DNA from: Orlajensenia sp001423545
GTDB lineage: Bacteria > Actinomycetota > Actinomycetes > Actinomycetales > Microbacteriaceae
Length of the DNA stretch: 64,000 nucleotides
Direction of reading: 5' to 3'
Assembly: GCA_001423545.1 (NCBI GenBank)
Contig: LMOK01000003.1
Span: forward strand, 496,001-560,000
How positions within the stretch are numbered: the stretch's first letter is position 1; each line of letters starts with the position of its first letter. A model generated the notes under the pieces. It was not told the origin of the DNA. It worked only from the letters and a program-made list of their open reading frames with translations, and ran no database searches. The position numbers and the translations under genes are program-made. Below are positions 54,271-63,547 of the stretch, in pieces.

Positions 54271-55599
54271 CTATCCCTTGACCGGAATCGACTGGGCCTT
54301 CATCGCGTCGATGGTCGACTTCTGACCATCGGTGAGCGCATCGAACAGGGTACCGTCACCGGTCACGGCGGCCTTGAAACCGTCGGAGACGTCGGCGTAG
54401 GTCTGCGTCATGGTGGGGCCCCACACGAAGTCGGGGTTCACCTGGGTCGCGGCATCCGCGAAGACGTCGTAGATCTTCTGCCCGCCGTAGAACTCGACAC
54501 CCTCCTGCAGCGACGGGAGCGTGAGGCCCTCGGTCGTGGCGGGGTAGATGTTCGCCGACTTGTTGAGCAGCGTGAGCGACTCGTCGGAGGTGTTCAGCCA
54601 GAGAGCGAACTTCGACGCCTCGTAGAGGTGGTCGGTGCCCTTGAAGACGGCGACGGATGATCCGCCCCAGTTTCCGGCCTTCTCCTCGCCCGCGTTCCAC
54701 TGCGGGGCGGGAGCGACCGACCACTTGCCCGCGGTGTCGGGAGCGCCGCTCGCGATGGAGTTGGCACCCCAGACGGCGGAGTTCCAGCTCCAGACGTTGC
54801 CCGAGTTGTAGGCGTTGTTCCACTCGTCGGTCCAGGCGGGAACGGTGGAGACGAGGTCCTCGTCGATGAGCTCCTGCCAGTAGTCGGCGACCTGCTTGGA
54901 GGCGTCGCTGGTCAGGTCGACGGTCCACTCGTCACCGTTGTTCTGGAACCACTGGCCGTCGGCCTGCCAGACGAAACCGGCGAACTGGTTGATGTCGCTC
55001 TGCGAGAAGTTGGTGATGTACCCGCCGGCGGCGCGCACCTTCTTGGCGGCGTCCTTGTACTCGGCCCACGTGGTGGGAACCGGGATGTTGTTCGCCTCGA
55101 ACAGGTCGGACCGGTAGAACAGGGCCATGGGGCCGGAGTCCTGCGGAACGCCGTAGACGCTCTTGTCGGTGCCGAGGGTGACCTGTCCCCAGGTCCACGG
55201 CACGAAGGAGTCCTTCGCCGCGGCGACCTCGGAGCAGACTCCGATGTCCTCGAGGCCGTCCTGCACGCGGAAGTTCGGCAGGGCGTCGTACTCGATCTGA
55301 CCGAGGTCGGGCGCGTTGCCGGCCTTCAGCTGGTTGAAGAAGTTCTGGTACGTGCCGGAGTTCCCGTTCGGTCCGGTCTGCACCTTCACCTGGATGTCGG
55401 GGTTCTCGGAGTTCCACAGGGCGACGGCATCCTCGATGCCGGGAATCCACGAGGTGAACTCGAGATCGACCTTGCCTGTCGACGGCTTGCAGGCGTCTGC
55501 GTCGGCTGCGGTGCCGTCGCCTCCGCCCGTCGCCGAGCAACCGGCCAGTGCGAGCGTTGCGAGCAGGACTACGCCGGCCGCTCTCTTCATGTGCTGCAT
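54271..55599 (-). CDS. sugar ABC transporter substrate-binding lipoprotein
   Basis: 442 residues, lipobox LAGC at residues about 18-21, SBP_bac_1 domain (FTSWIPGIEDAVALWNSENP). Separated from the permease genes by 83 nt that carry a CCTTCGCGAAGG palindrome. Substrate: galactosides by context. Confidence 0.9.
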   Translation of the reverse strand: MQHMKRAAGVVLLATLALAGCSATGGGDGTAADADACKPSTGKVDLEFTSWIPGIEDAVALWNSENPDIQVKVQTGPNGNSGTYQNFFNQLKAGNAPDLGQIEYDALPNFRVQDGLEDIGVCSEVAAAKDSFVPWTWGQVTLGTDKSVYGVPQDSGPMALFYRSDLFEANNIPVPTTWAEYKDAAKKVRAAGGYITNFSQSDINQFAGFVWQADGQWFQNNGDEWTVDLTSDASKQVADYWQELIDEDLVSTVPAWTDEWNNAYNSGNVWSWNSAVWGANSIASGAPDTAGKWSVAPAPQWNAGEEKAGNWGGSSVAVFKGTDHLYEASKFALWLNTSDESLTLLNKSANIYPATTEGLTLPSLQEGVEFYGGQKIYDVFADAATQVNPDFVWGPTMTQTYADVSDGFKAAVTGDGTLFDALTDGQKSTIDAMKAQSIPVKG

Positions 55600-55682
55600 G
55601 CTGATCCTCTATCTAGTGATGGGTGATTACTTGGTGGGGCATCCGCTCGGCCACTCGATGTCGCGGCCTTCGCGAAGGGGTC

Positions 55683-56618
55683 CTACTTCAGGGATCCGGT
55701 TCCGAGGCCGGAGCGCCAGAATCGCTGGAGCAGGAGGAATGTGACGATCAGGGGGATGATCGAGAGCAGGGCGCCGATGAGCACGTACGGGCGCAGTTCC
55801 GGCACCTGGTTGAGCTGGGTGTTCCAGGCGTAGAGGCCGAAGGTCACCGGGAACAGCTCCTCGCTGCGCAGCATGATGAGCGGCAGGAAGAAGTTGTTCC
55901 AGATCGCCACGAACTGGAACAGGAACACCGTCACCAGTGCCGGAGCCATGAGCCGGATCGACACGGTGAAGAAGGTGCGGATCTCACCGGCGCCGTCGAT
56001 GCGGCTGGCCTCGATGAGCTCGTCCGGAACCGACTGCGCGGCGAAGATGCGGGTGAGGTAGACGCCGAACGGGCTCACGATGCTGGGCAGGAAGACGGCC
56101 CAGAAGGTGTTGGTGAGCTGGGCCTGGCTGAACAGCAGGAACAGGGGAAGCGCCAGGGCCGTCGCCGGCACCAGCACGCCGCCGAGCACGACGTTGAAGA
56201 TGACCTCGCGGCCGGGGAAGCGGTACTTCGCCAGGGCATAGCCGCACATGCCGGCGATGATCGTCGCCACCAGGCCGCCGAGGCCGGCGTAGAGCACGCT
56301 GTTGCCCATCCACCTGAGGAAGACGCCGTCGCGGTAGGCGAACAGGTCGGCGATGTTCTGGAACAGGTTGAAGTCGGCGAACCAGAGCCCGTTGGTGGTG
56401 AGCAGCTGGCCTTGGCTCTTGCTCGAGGCGACGAAGAGCCACCAGATGGGGATGAGGAAGTAGAGCGTGAAGATGCCCATGATGAGCATCGCGCCGCTGC
56501 GCGAGAGCAGGCTCTCCTTGAGCGAGCCGGCCGAGGTCGACGGGTCGGAGGCCTTCGACGGCTTCAGCGAGCGCGGCTGCTTCGGTGCGGTGTTCTGGTC
56601 CAGCGTCGTGGAACTCAT
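55683..56618 (-). CDS. carbohydrate ABC permease 2 (MalG-like)
   Basis: 311 residues, six membrane segments, EAA loop IEASRIDGAGEIRTFFTVSI. Overlaps the other permease by 4 nt (ATGA). Confidence 0.92.
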   Translation of the reverse strand: MSSTTLDQNTAPKQPRSLKPSKASDPSTSAGSLKESLLSRSGAMLIMGIFTLYFLIPIWWLFVASSKSQGQLLTTNGLWFADFNLFQNIADLFAYRDGVFLRWMGNSVLYAGLGGLVATIIAGMCGYALAKYRFPGREVIFNVVLGGVLVPATALALPLFLLFSQAQLTNTFWAVFLPSIVSPFGVYLTRIFAAQSVPDELIEASRIDGAGEIRTFFTVSIRLMAPALVTVFLFQFVAIWNNFFLPLIMLRSEELFPVTFGLYAWNTQLNQVPELRPYVLIGALLSIIPLIVTFLLLQRFWRSGLGTGSLK

Positions 56619-57523
56619 TCGGCTTCCTTCCGCTGGGTGAACTTGAGGAACGTGAACGACAGGATGAAGGTGGCCAGCGCCAGCACCACCGAGAAGGCTG
56701 CGGCGAGCGAGGCATTGGGAACCGACGCCGTGGCGTAGACGGTCATGTTGGGGGTGAAGGTGTTCGTGACGGCCGAACTGAACGAGCGGAACACCTGGGG
56801 CTCGGCGAGCAGTTGGAGCGTGCCGATGATCGAGAAGATCGCGGTGAGAACGATGGCCGGGCGCACCAGCGGGATCTTGATCGACCAGGCGATGCGGGCC
56901 TGGCCTGCGCCGTCGAGCCTGGCCGCCTCGTAGATCTCGGTGGGGATCGCCAGCAGCGACGAGTAGATGATGAGCATGTTGTAACCGACGAACACCCAGG
57001 TCACCACGTTCGCGATCGACCACAGCACCAGGTCGGCGCCGAGGAAGTCGATGTTCTTCGTCACCGCGGTGAACGGCGACAGGTTGGGCGAGAACAGGAA
57101 GCCCCACATGATGGCGGCGATGACGCCCGGAACGGCGTAGGGCACGAAGAACGCGAGCCTGAAGAACTTCTTGCCGCGCACCAGGGGCGAGTCGAGCAGC
57201 AGCGCGAACAACAGCGCGAGGCCGAGCATCACCGGAACCTGGACGATGCCGAAGAGCAGTACGCGACCGACGGAGCGCCAGAACGGTCCGTTCTGGAACA
57301 CCAGCACGTACTGCTGGAACCAGCCGAACACCTCCTGGGCCTCGCCGAAGGTGCCGTCGCGCTCCACCACGAGCATCGACTGATAGATGGCGTAGCCGAT
57401 GGGGATCAGGTAGAACAGCGTGAACAGCACGCCGAACGGCAGGATGAAGAAGGCGATGGCGCGCTTGTGCTGCACCACCCGCCGTCGGCGGGGTACCGCC
57501 GCCACGGTCGACGTCGTTGTCAT
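56615..57523 (-). CDS. carbohydrate ABC permease 1 (MalF-like)
   Basis: 302 residues, six membrane segments, EAA loop YEAARLDGAGQARIAWSIKI. Overlaps the GH42 stop by 4 nt. No ATPase is in the operon; a shared MsiK-type ATPase elsewhere is probable. Confidence 0.92.
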   Translation of the reverse strand: MTTTSTVAAVPRRRRVVQHKRAIAFFILPFGVLFTLFYLIPIGYAIYQSMLVVERDGTFGEAQEVFGWFQQYVLVFQNGPFWRSVGRVLLFGIVQVPVMLGLALLFALLLDSPLVRGKKFFRLAFFVPYAVPGVIAAIMWGFLFSPNLSPFTAVTKNIDFLGADLVLWSIANVVTWVFVGYNMLIIYSSLLAIPTEIYEAARLDGAGQARIAWSIKIPLVRPAIVLTAIFSIIGTLQLLAEPQVFRSFSSAVTNTFTPNMTVYATASVPNASLAAAFSVVLALATFILSFTFLKFTQRKEAE

Positions 57524-59562
57524 GCTGTGCCCTCCTGGGTGGTGGTGCTCTCGCGCACGATGCGCACGCTCCCGCCGGGAACCAGCAGGGTTCCGGTGAC
57601 GGATGCGCCGGTCACGATCTCCTCGCCCGTCGCCTGGAGCTCGAGGTCGTCCGCGGTGTGGTTGATGACGAAGAGGTGGGAACCGGCGTCGCCGACGCGG
57701 CGCACGATGTCGACGTTCTCGCCGCCGGAGTGGCGGGCGACCCCGGCAGTGCGGGCGACATCGGCGAGCAGGCTCCTGTAGGCGCCGTCCTCGAGCATGG
57801 TGGCCACGTACCAGGCCGAGCCCGAGCCGTGGGCGTTGCGGGTGACGGCCGGGATGCCTGCGGCGGGTCCGTCGGCGAAGCTGTCGAGCACCTCGGCCGA
57901 CGTCGCCTGCAGCCGCTCGGTCCAGAGTCGCGCGCTGGCGCCCGAGGTCAGTCCGATCGACTGCCCGGGCAGCAGCGGGGCGAACTCCTCGACGCGGATG
58001 CCCAGCAGCTCGCGGAAGGCGCCCGGGTAGCCGCCGAGGCGCACCCTGTCGTCCTCGTCGACGATGCCGCTGTAGAAGGTGATGAGCACGTGGCCGCCGC
58101 CGGCGACATAGGAGTCGATGCCGGCGGCATCGGCATCCGTCACCAGGTGCAGACCCGGCAGCACGACGAGCTTGTAGTCGCTGAGGTCGGCATCCGGCGG
58201 AACGATGTCGACGGTGATGCCGAGGTCGTGCAGTGCGTTGTAGGCGGCGTGCACCTGGTCGAGGTAGGCGACGGAGTGGCTCGGGCGGTTCTCGCCGTCG
58301 CCGGCCCACCAGGCATCCCAGCTGAAGACCACGGCGGCCTCGGCGACGACACGACTGCCAGCCACCTCGCCCAGGCGCTCGATGAGACCGCCGAGCTCCA
58401 CGACCTCGCGCCACACGGCGGAGTCGGTGCCGGCGTGGGGAACGAGAGCGGAGTGGAACTTCTCCGAGCCCTGCGCCGACGCCCGCCACTGGAAGAAGCA
58501 GATGCCGTCGGCGCCACGGGCCACGTGGGCGAGGGCGTTGCGGGTGAGCTCACCCGGCGTCTTGGCGATGTTGTGCGGCTGCCAGTTGACCGCGCTGGTG
58601 GCGGTCTCCATGAGCAGCCACGGGGCTCCTCCGGCCAGGCCGCGGGTGAAGTCGGCGGCGAAGGCGAGCTCGGCCGTCGGCTCCTCGAGGCGGTGGTCGA
58701 GGTAGTGGTCGTTGGCGACGATGTCGACCTCGGGAGCCCAGCTCCAGTAGTCGAGATTGCGGATGTGGCTGGTCACCATGAAGTTCGTGGTGATGGCCAC
58801 CTCGCTGAAGCGCCGGATGACGGCGGCCTCGGAGCGGTAGTAGTCGAGCAGCTCGTCGGAGCTGAAGCGGTGGAAGTCGAGCATCTGGCCCGGGTTGCGG
58901 CTCGAGAGGGTCTGCAGCGGCGGCAGGATCTCGTTCCAGGCGCTGTAGCGCTGGCTCCAGAAGCTCGTGCCCCACGCCCGGTTGAGCTCGTCGATCGAGC
59001 CGTACCGGTTCTCGAGCCAGCGGCGGAACGCCGTCGTGCTCTCGGCGCAGTAGCAGAGCGCGTTGTGGCAGCCCAGCTCGTTCGAGACGTGCCAGAGCTC
59101 GACGGCCGGGTGGGCGCCGTAGCGCTCGGCGACCTGCTCGACGAGGGCGAGCGCGTAGCGACGGAACACCGGCGAGCTCGGGCACCAGGCCTGGCGACCG
59201 CCCGGGAAGCGGGTGGTTCCGTCATCCGTCACCGGCAGGATCTCCGGGTGCAGGGTCGTGAGCCACGGAGGCGGCGACGAGGTCGCCGTGCCGAGGTTGA
59301 TGCGGATGCCGCCGGCGTGCAGCAGTTCGATCACGGTGTCGAGGGCGCTGAAGTCGAAGACGCCCAGGCCCGGGTTGATCTGCGACCAGCCGAAGATGTT
59401 GATGGCCACGAGGTCGACGCCCGCGGTGCGCATCAGCTCGACGTCTTCGGTCCAGACGGCCGGATCCCACTGCTCGGGGTTGTAGTCGCATCCGAATGCG
59501 ATCCCGTCGTGAGCGAAGTCCCGGGCGGAGACCCGTGGCTTCTCGTGCGCTGCTCGCGACAT
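57520..59562 (-). CDS. beta-galactosidase GH42
   Basis: 680 residues from ATG 59562 with AAGGGAG site; a longer frame to 59646 crosses the operators and is rejected. Acid/base in LWHVSNELGCHNALCYC, nucleophile in WLLMETATSAVNWQ. First gene of the galactoside operon, regulated by divergent LacI. Confidence 0.93.
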   Translation of the reverse strand: MSRAAHEKPRVSARDFAHDGIAFGCDYNPEQWDPAVWTEDVELMRTAGVDLVAINIFGWSQINPGLGVFDFSALDTVIELLHAGGIRINLGTATSSPPPWLTTLHPEILPVTDDGTTRFPGGRQAWCPSSPVFRRYALALVEQVAERYGAHPAVELWHVSNELGCHNALCYCAESTTAFRRWLENRYGSIDELNRAWGTSFWSQRYSAWNEILPPLQTLSSRNPGQMLDFHRFSSDELLDYYRSEAAVIRRFSEVAITTNFMVTSHIRNLDYWSWAPEVDIVANDHYLDHRLEEPTAELAFAADFTRGLAGGAPWLLMETATSAVNWQPHNIAKTPGELTRNALAHVARGADGICFFQWRASAQGSEKFHSALVPHAGTDSAVWREVVELGGLIERLGEVAGSRVVAEAAVVFSWDAWWAGDGENRPSHSVAYLDQVHAAYNALHDLGITVDIVPPDADLSDYKLVVLPGLHLVTDADAAGIDSYVAGGGHVLITFYSGIVDEDDRVRLGGYPGAFRELLGIRVEEFAPLLPGQSIGLTSGASARLWTERLQATSAEVLDSFADGPAAGIPAVTRNAHGSGSAWYVATMLEDGAYRSLLADVARTAGVARHSGGENVDIVRRVGDAGSHLFVINHTADDLELQATGEEIVTGASVTGTLLVPGGSVRIVRESTTTQEGTA

Positions 59563-59585
59563 CGACTCCCTTTCAGCGACGCTGC

Positions 59586-59651
59586 TCTGTGAACGTGCAC
59601 AGACTGCGACGAAGAGTATCTCCGAGCATTTTCTGTGAACGTGCACAGACT
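59586..59651. promoter_or_regulatory. two identical LacI-type operators around the operon promoter
   Basis: TCTGTGAACGTGCACAGACT occurs at 59586-59605 and 59632-59651, palindromic core TGTGAACGTGCACA. A minus-strand -10 TACTCT and CGTTCA -35 (17-nt spacer) lie between/over them. Confidence 0.85.
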
Positions 59652-59734
59652 AACCAGACGCTTCCGCGGATGTCAACACGGCTCGCCCCGGGCACGGCGC
59701 GGGCGGGCCGCGTGCCGCCGTGAGCGCCAGCCAA

Positions 59735-59740
59735 TACAGT
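59735..59740 (+). promoter_or_regulatory. -10 box of leaderless lacI-type gene
   Basis: TACAGT followed by 7 nt and GTG 59748, which decides this start over GTG 59739. Confidence 0.5.
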
Positions 59741-59747
59741 GGGTCTC

Positions 59748-60770
59748 GTGTCCACTCCACCCCTCCGTCGCAAGCGCGCCACAGTGCACGATGTCGCCGT
59801 CGAGGCGGGGGTCTCGCGCGGCACCGTGAGCCGGGTGGTCAACGGCGAGCGCTACGTCTCCGAGGAGGCGCGCGCGGCCATCGAGGCGGCCATCGTCAAG
59901 GTCGGCTACGTGCCGAACAACGCGGCACGCAACCTGGTGATGCAGCGCACGCAGGCCATCGGCTTCATCGTGCACGAGCCCCATTCCCTGTTCCTCGAAG
60001 ACCCGAACATCGGCGAGATCCTGCTGGGGGCCAACACCGCGCTGTCGGATGCCGACTACCAGATGGCCTGCCTCATCGTCGACTCGGAGCGCGACACCGA
60101 TCGGGTGGCCCGCTACCTCAGCGGCGGGTTCGTCGACGGCGTCATCATCGTGTCGGCGCGCCAGAACGACCCCATCACCAAGGTGGTCGAGCGCCTCGAG
60201 ATCCCGGCGGCCTTCGTGGGGCATCCGCCCGACCTCGCCGGGGCTCCCTTCGTCGGCATCGACAACCGCGGCTCGGCCCGCAGCATCACCGAACGCCTGC
60301 TCGGCACCGGCCGGCGGCGCGTCGGAATGATCGCAGCAGCCCTCGATCGCGACTCGGGCGCCGACCGCCTCGCCGGGTTCACCGATGCGCTCGGTGCGCG
60401 CTTCGATCCCGCGCTCGTCGAACGGGTGCCGCTGTACTCCTACGCCGCCGGGCGGGCGGGAATGCACGCCCTGCTGGAGCGCGCGCCCGACATCGACGGG
60501 ATCTTCGCGGCATCGGATGCCGTCGCCGCCGGCGTGCTCGACGCGCTCCGCGAGGCCGGGCGCAGTGTGCCCGGCGACGTCGGAGTGGTCGGCTTCGACG
60601 ACAGCGCCTGGGCCGTGCGCGCGCAGCCCGCCCTCTCGACGGTTCACCAGCCGGCCGAGGGCCTCGGCCGCGCCGTCGCCGAGAGCGTGCTCTCGCAGTT
60701 GCGCGGCGAGGAGCAACCCGCCGGCGGCATCCTGCTCGAGACCCCGATCGTCTGGCGCGAGTCGGCGTAG
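59748..60770 (+). CDS. LacI-family regulator of galactoside use
   Basis: 340 residues. HTH ATVHDVAVEAGVSRGTVSRV with hinge VPNNAARNLVMQRTQ; periplasmic-binding type effector domain. Divergent from the GH42 operon, with two operators between. Confidence 0.93.
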   Translation: MSTPPLRRKRATVHDVAVEAGVSRGTVSRVVNGERYVSEEARAAIEAAIVKVGYVPNNAARNLVMQRTQAIGFIVHEPHSLFLEDPNIGEILLGANTALSDADYQMACLIVDSERDTDRVARYLSGGFVDGVIIVSARQNDPITKVVERLEIPAAFVGHPPDLAGAPFVGIDNRGSARSITERLLGTGRRRVGMIAAALDRDSGADRLAGFTDALGARFDPALVERVPLYSYAAGRAGMHALLERAPDIDGIFAASDAVAAGVLDALREAGRSVPGDVGVVGFDDSAWAVRAQPALSTVHQPAEGLGRAVAESVLSQLRGEEQPAGGILLETPIVWRESA

Positions 60771-60772
60771 GG

Positions 60773-60850
60773 CGCGCGCTCACTGAGGGCCCGACGGAGT
60801 CGGCGCTCGATGCGCGCTCTCCGCTCGCCGAGGTCCGGGCGAAGCCCGCG
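60773..60850. repeat. family A repeats, degenerate
   Basis: GCGCTCACTGAGGGCCCGACGGAGTCGG and CGCTCGCCGAGGTCCGGGCG, followed by family B. Confidence 0.6.
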
Positions 60851-60865
60851 ACCGATGCGCACTCT

Positions 60866-60966
60866 TCGCTGATCGAGAAGTGCCCGACCCCTGTCCCGCT
60901 GATCGAGTAACGACTCCCGCTGATCGAGTAGCGACCGAGCGTAGCGAGGACGCGTATCGAGATCAC
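60866..60966 (+). repeat. family B cluster
   Basis: Three starts of CGCTGATCGAG (60866, 60896, 60918), only the last one full length through CGTATCGAGATCAC. No inverted partner. Confidence 0.8.
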
Positions 60967-61098
60967 ACTCACTCGCCCCGGGCCTCCTCCACAGGCACTT
61001 TCGCAGCCCGCCCATCCACAGGGTGTGGATGAGAAATACCAGATCAACTATGCATTCCACGCGGTTCGAGTGTCGGTGGGTGCTGGTTGAGTAGGACT

Positions 61099-62472
61099 AT
61101 GCCCAGCACCGCGACCACTGCCCTCGCGATCGACCTCGCGTCGGTGGATGCCGCCTGGAACGACGCCCTCCCGCCTCTCGGGATTCCCGACTCCGACCCG
61201 CAGGCACAGCTGNNNNNNNNNNNNNNNNNNNNNNNNNNNNNNNNNNNNNNNNNNNNNNNNNNNNNNNNNNNNNNNNNNNNNNNNNNNNNCGCCGGGGAAA
61301 TCGCGACCCGCTCCACCCCGGAGCTCGGCCGTGACGGGCTGGCGAAACAGCAGGGCTACCGGTCTCCCGCCGCGCTCGTCGCTGCCGCATCCGGTGGGTC
61401 CACCGCCGAAGCTTCCCGCCTCATCGCGGTAGGCGCGGCAACAGCATCCCGGCAGGCGTTCTCCGGGCACCGGATGCCGCCCCGACACCCACACATCGCC
61501 ACCGCCGTCAGCGCCGGGCGGCTCAGCGTTGATGCGGCCGCGCTGATCATCACCNNNNNNNNNNNNNNNNNNNNNNNNNNNNNNNNNNNNNNNNNNNNNN
61601 NNNNNNNNNGACCTGGTCGCAACGGAACGCACCCTGGCCCGGCGGGCACCCACGTTGACTCTGGAGCAGGTGCACCGGCTGGTCGCTCAGGCGGAGGCGT
61701 ACCTCGACACCGACGGGGTCGGGGAACGCGAAGACGCCCTGACCGCCGAGCAGTCGGTACGGATCCGGCAGGAACCCTCCGGCATGCTCCGCTTCACCGC
61801 CCGACTCGACCCGGTCAACGGTGCCCTACTGAAGACCGCCATCGAGACCCTCGTCACCGCCCGCATCCGCCACAACCGCGACGACAGCGACGACAGCGAC
61901 CCCGGAACTTCAGCACCGGTGGGCCTCCCGCGCATGCAGGCCGACGCGCTCGTCGCGATCACCGAACACGCGCTGTCCTGCCAGGAGACCATCACCCCAC
62001 TCGACCTGGCCACCATCATCATCCGCATCACCCACACCGACCTGCTCACTGGCCTCGGGGCGGCGTTCATCGACGGCATCGACCAGCCCATCAGTGCCGG
62101 CACCGTCCGCCGCCTCGCCGGCCAAGCCGGTCTCATCCCCCTGGTCCTCGGCGGCCCCTCCGAAGTCCTCGACCTCGGCCGCACCCAACGCCTGTTCAGC
62201 ATCGCGCAACGCATCGCCCTCGCCGAACGCGACGGCGGCTGCNNNNNNNNNNNNNNNNNNNNNNNNNNNNNNNNNNNNNNNNNNNNNNNNNNNNNNNNNN
62301 NNNNNNNNNNNNNNNNNNNNNNNNNNNNNNNNNNNNNNNNNNNNNNGACGTCACCACCCGCGACGGCACAGTGTGGTTCACCCCACCCGCCCACATCGAC
62401 CCCACCCGCACACCCCGCCCCGGCGGACGCGCCCACCACGACTACACCCCAGAACACGACACCGACCCGTAG
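61099..62472 (+). CDS. DUF222/HNH endonuclease, interrupted by three N-gaps
   Basis: Start ATG 61099. Visible blocks: ELGRDGLAKQQGYRSPAALV, QVHRLVAQAEAYLD, AERDGGC, and the tail TVWFTPPAHIDPT, all typical of DUF222-HNH proteins. Gaps at 61213-61289, 61555-61609 and 62243-62346; the HNH catalytic core falls in the last. The reading frame changes across gaps 2 and 3, so the gap lengths are not exact; it need not be a pseudogene. Such proteins occur in many copies in actinobacterial genomes. Confidence 0.8.
   Translation: MPSTATTALAIDLASVDAAWNDALPPLGIPDSDPQAQLXXXXXXXXXXXXXXXXXXXXXXXXXXAGEIATRSTPELGRDGLAKQQGYRSPAALVAAASGGSTAEASRLIAVGAATASRQAFSGHRMPPRHPHIATAVSAGRLSVDAAALIITXXXXXXXXXXXXXXXXXXXPGRNGTHPGPAGTHVDSGAGAPAGRSGGGVPRHRRGRGTRRRPDRRAVGTDPAGTLRHAPLHRPTRPGQRCPTEDRHRDPRHRPHPPQPRRQRRQRPRNFSTGGPPAHAGRRARRDHRTRAVLPGDHHPTRPGHHHHPHHPHRPAHWPRGGVHRRHRPAHQCRHRPPPRRPSRSHPPGPRRPLRSPRPRPHPTPVQHRATHRPRRTRRRLXXXXXXXXXXXXXXXXXXXXXXXXXXXXXXXXXXXDVTTRDGTVWFTPPAHIDPTRTPRPGGRAHHDYTPEHDTDP
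61213..61289. other. assembly gap (77 N)
   Basis: N run inside the DUF222 part; frame kept across it. Confidence 0.99.
61555..61609. other. assembly gap (55 N)
   Basis: N run; to keep the frame true length must be a multiple of 3, which 55 is not. Confidence 0.99.
62243..62346. other. assembly gap (104 N)
   Basis: N run over the expected HNH core; to keep the frame true length must be a multiple of 3. Confidence 0.99.
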
Positions 62473-62530
62473 CTCGGGTCGCCTGACCTTCGGCAGTCAG
62501 CTGCGGCGGACGGCCACGCTGGACGAGCAG

Positions 62531-63022
62531 CTAGCCCAGCACCCGCCCGATGAATCCGTTCGTGCGCTCCACCAGTCCCGAGATGCGCGCCTCCGGATGC
62601 CCGGCCGGCACGACCTCGTGCGGCGTCAGCGGCGCACCGAGCCGCACGTTCTCGGTGCATGAGAGGTCGGCGCAGATGTACGTTCCCACGGAGTCGCCGC
62701 GCTCCCCCGCCTCTCCCGACCGGCGCGCCGTGAACATCGACACCTGGTCGGCGGGCTGCAGCGTGTGGCACAGGTTGCAGTACGCGGGACGCTGATGCGA
62801 CATCGTCGAGTCCGACGCACGCAGCACGACGCCGACGGGCTCGCCGCCCTGCTCCACCACGATGTAGCCGCGGCGGGGTGCCTTCGGATCCCGCCAGCCC
62901 AGGAAGTCGATGTGATCCCACTCGATGAGCAGGTAGTCGATGGGGAGACTCAACGTCTCGACCTCATCGACCGATCCGTTCACCAGTGAAGCGCGGATCT
63001 CGTCGTCCGTCAGCGGGCGCAT
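62531..63022 (-). CDS. FBP-domain zinc-finger protein
   Basis: 163 residues. Treble-clef zinc finger with YCNLCH and YICADLSCTENV Cys pairs, characteristic of FBP/FusB-type proteins that bind elongation factor G. ATG 63022 preceded by GGGGGAGG. No known resistance role asserted. Confidence 0.85.
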   Translation of the reverse strand: MRPLTDDEIRASLVNGSVDEVETLSLPIDYLLIEWDHIDFLGWRDPKAPRRGYIVVEQGGEPVGVVLRASDSTMSHQRPAYCNLCHTLQPADQVSMFTARRSGEAGERGDSVGTYICADLSCTENVRLGAPLTPHEVVPAGHPEARISGLVERTNGFIGRVLG

Positions 63023-63118
63023 GGGCCTCCCCCGGGAGTGTTCGTTCGTCGCGTCCAGTCTAGGCAGAGCCTCACGGACGATCTCGGGCCGGGCATGGTG
63101 CGAACAATGCCACCGGCG

Positions 63119-63124
63119 TAGGCT
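63119..63124 (+). promoter_or_regulatory. -10 box of leaderless cupin-like gene
   Basis: TAGGCT followed by 6 nt and ATG 63131. Confidence 0.5.
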
Positions 63125-63130
63125 CACCGC

Positions 63131-63472
63131 ATGGTCGCCGATGACCCGGTCGTGACGAATCCCGATCGCTACAGCATCCTGTTCGAGAACGAGTTCGTGC
63201 GCGTGCTCGAGTACCTCGACGCCCCGGGTGATGCGACGACGCCGCACGAGCATCCGAACGGCGTCATGATCACGCTCACAGCATTCCACCGCCTCCTGCA
63301 GTCCGGAGATGCCGAGCGGGAGGTGGCTCTGCCCGCCGGCGTCGCGACCTGGCTACCGGCCCAGCGGCACTCGGGCACCAACATCGGCGAGACCCCCACG
63401 CACACCATCTTCGTCGAGCTCAAGGGCGCGTCGGCCGGGACCCCCGGGGTGTCGGTGCTCGGCCCGAACTGA
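63131..63472 (+). CDS. cupin-like small protein
   Basis: 113 residues. Cupin strand pattern FENEFVRVLEYLDAPGDATT, HEHPNGVMITLTAF, with His residues in HEH and the second motif THTIFVEL. Probably metal-binding; function unknown. Its stop is 75 nt before the next gene start. Confidence 0.75.
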   Translation: MVADDPVVTNPDRYSILFENEFVRVLEYLDAPGDATTPHEHPNGVMITLTAFHRLLQSGDAEREVALPAGVATWLPAQRHSGTNIGETPTHTIFVELKGASAGTPGVSVLGPN

Positions 63473-63535
63473 ACCCGCACCTGACGAATCGCTGGTCATC
63501 CTCCCCGAAACAGCGTCGCGCTCGAGCGGCGGACT

Positions 63536-63541
63536 TACGCT
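63536..63541 (+). promoter_or_regulatory. -10 box of leaderless oxidoreductase gene
   Basis: TACGCT followed by 6 nt and GTG 63548. Confidence 0.45.
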
Positions 63542-63547
63542 GGACGC

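Noticed and set aside
49926..54281. 1451-codon plus-strand frame
   Set aside because: Runs antisense to the GH36 and DUF998-like genes; Arg/His-rich shadow typical of high-GC DNA.
61087..62472. HNH gene as confirmed pseudogene
   Set aside because: Frame changes fall only at N-gaps whose lengths are not exact.
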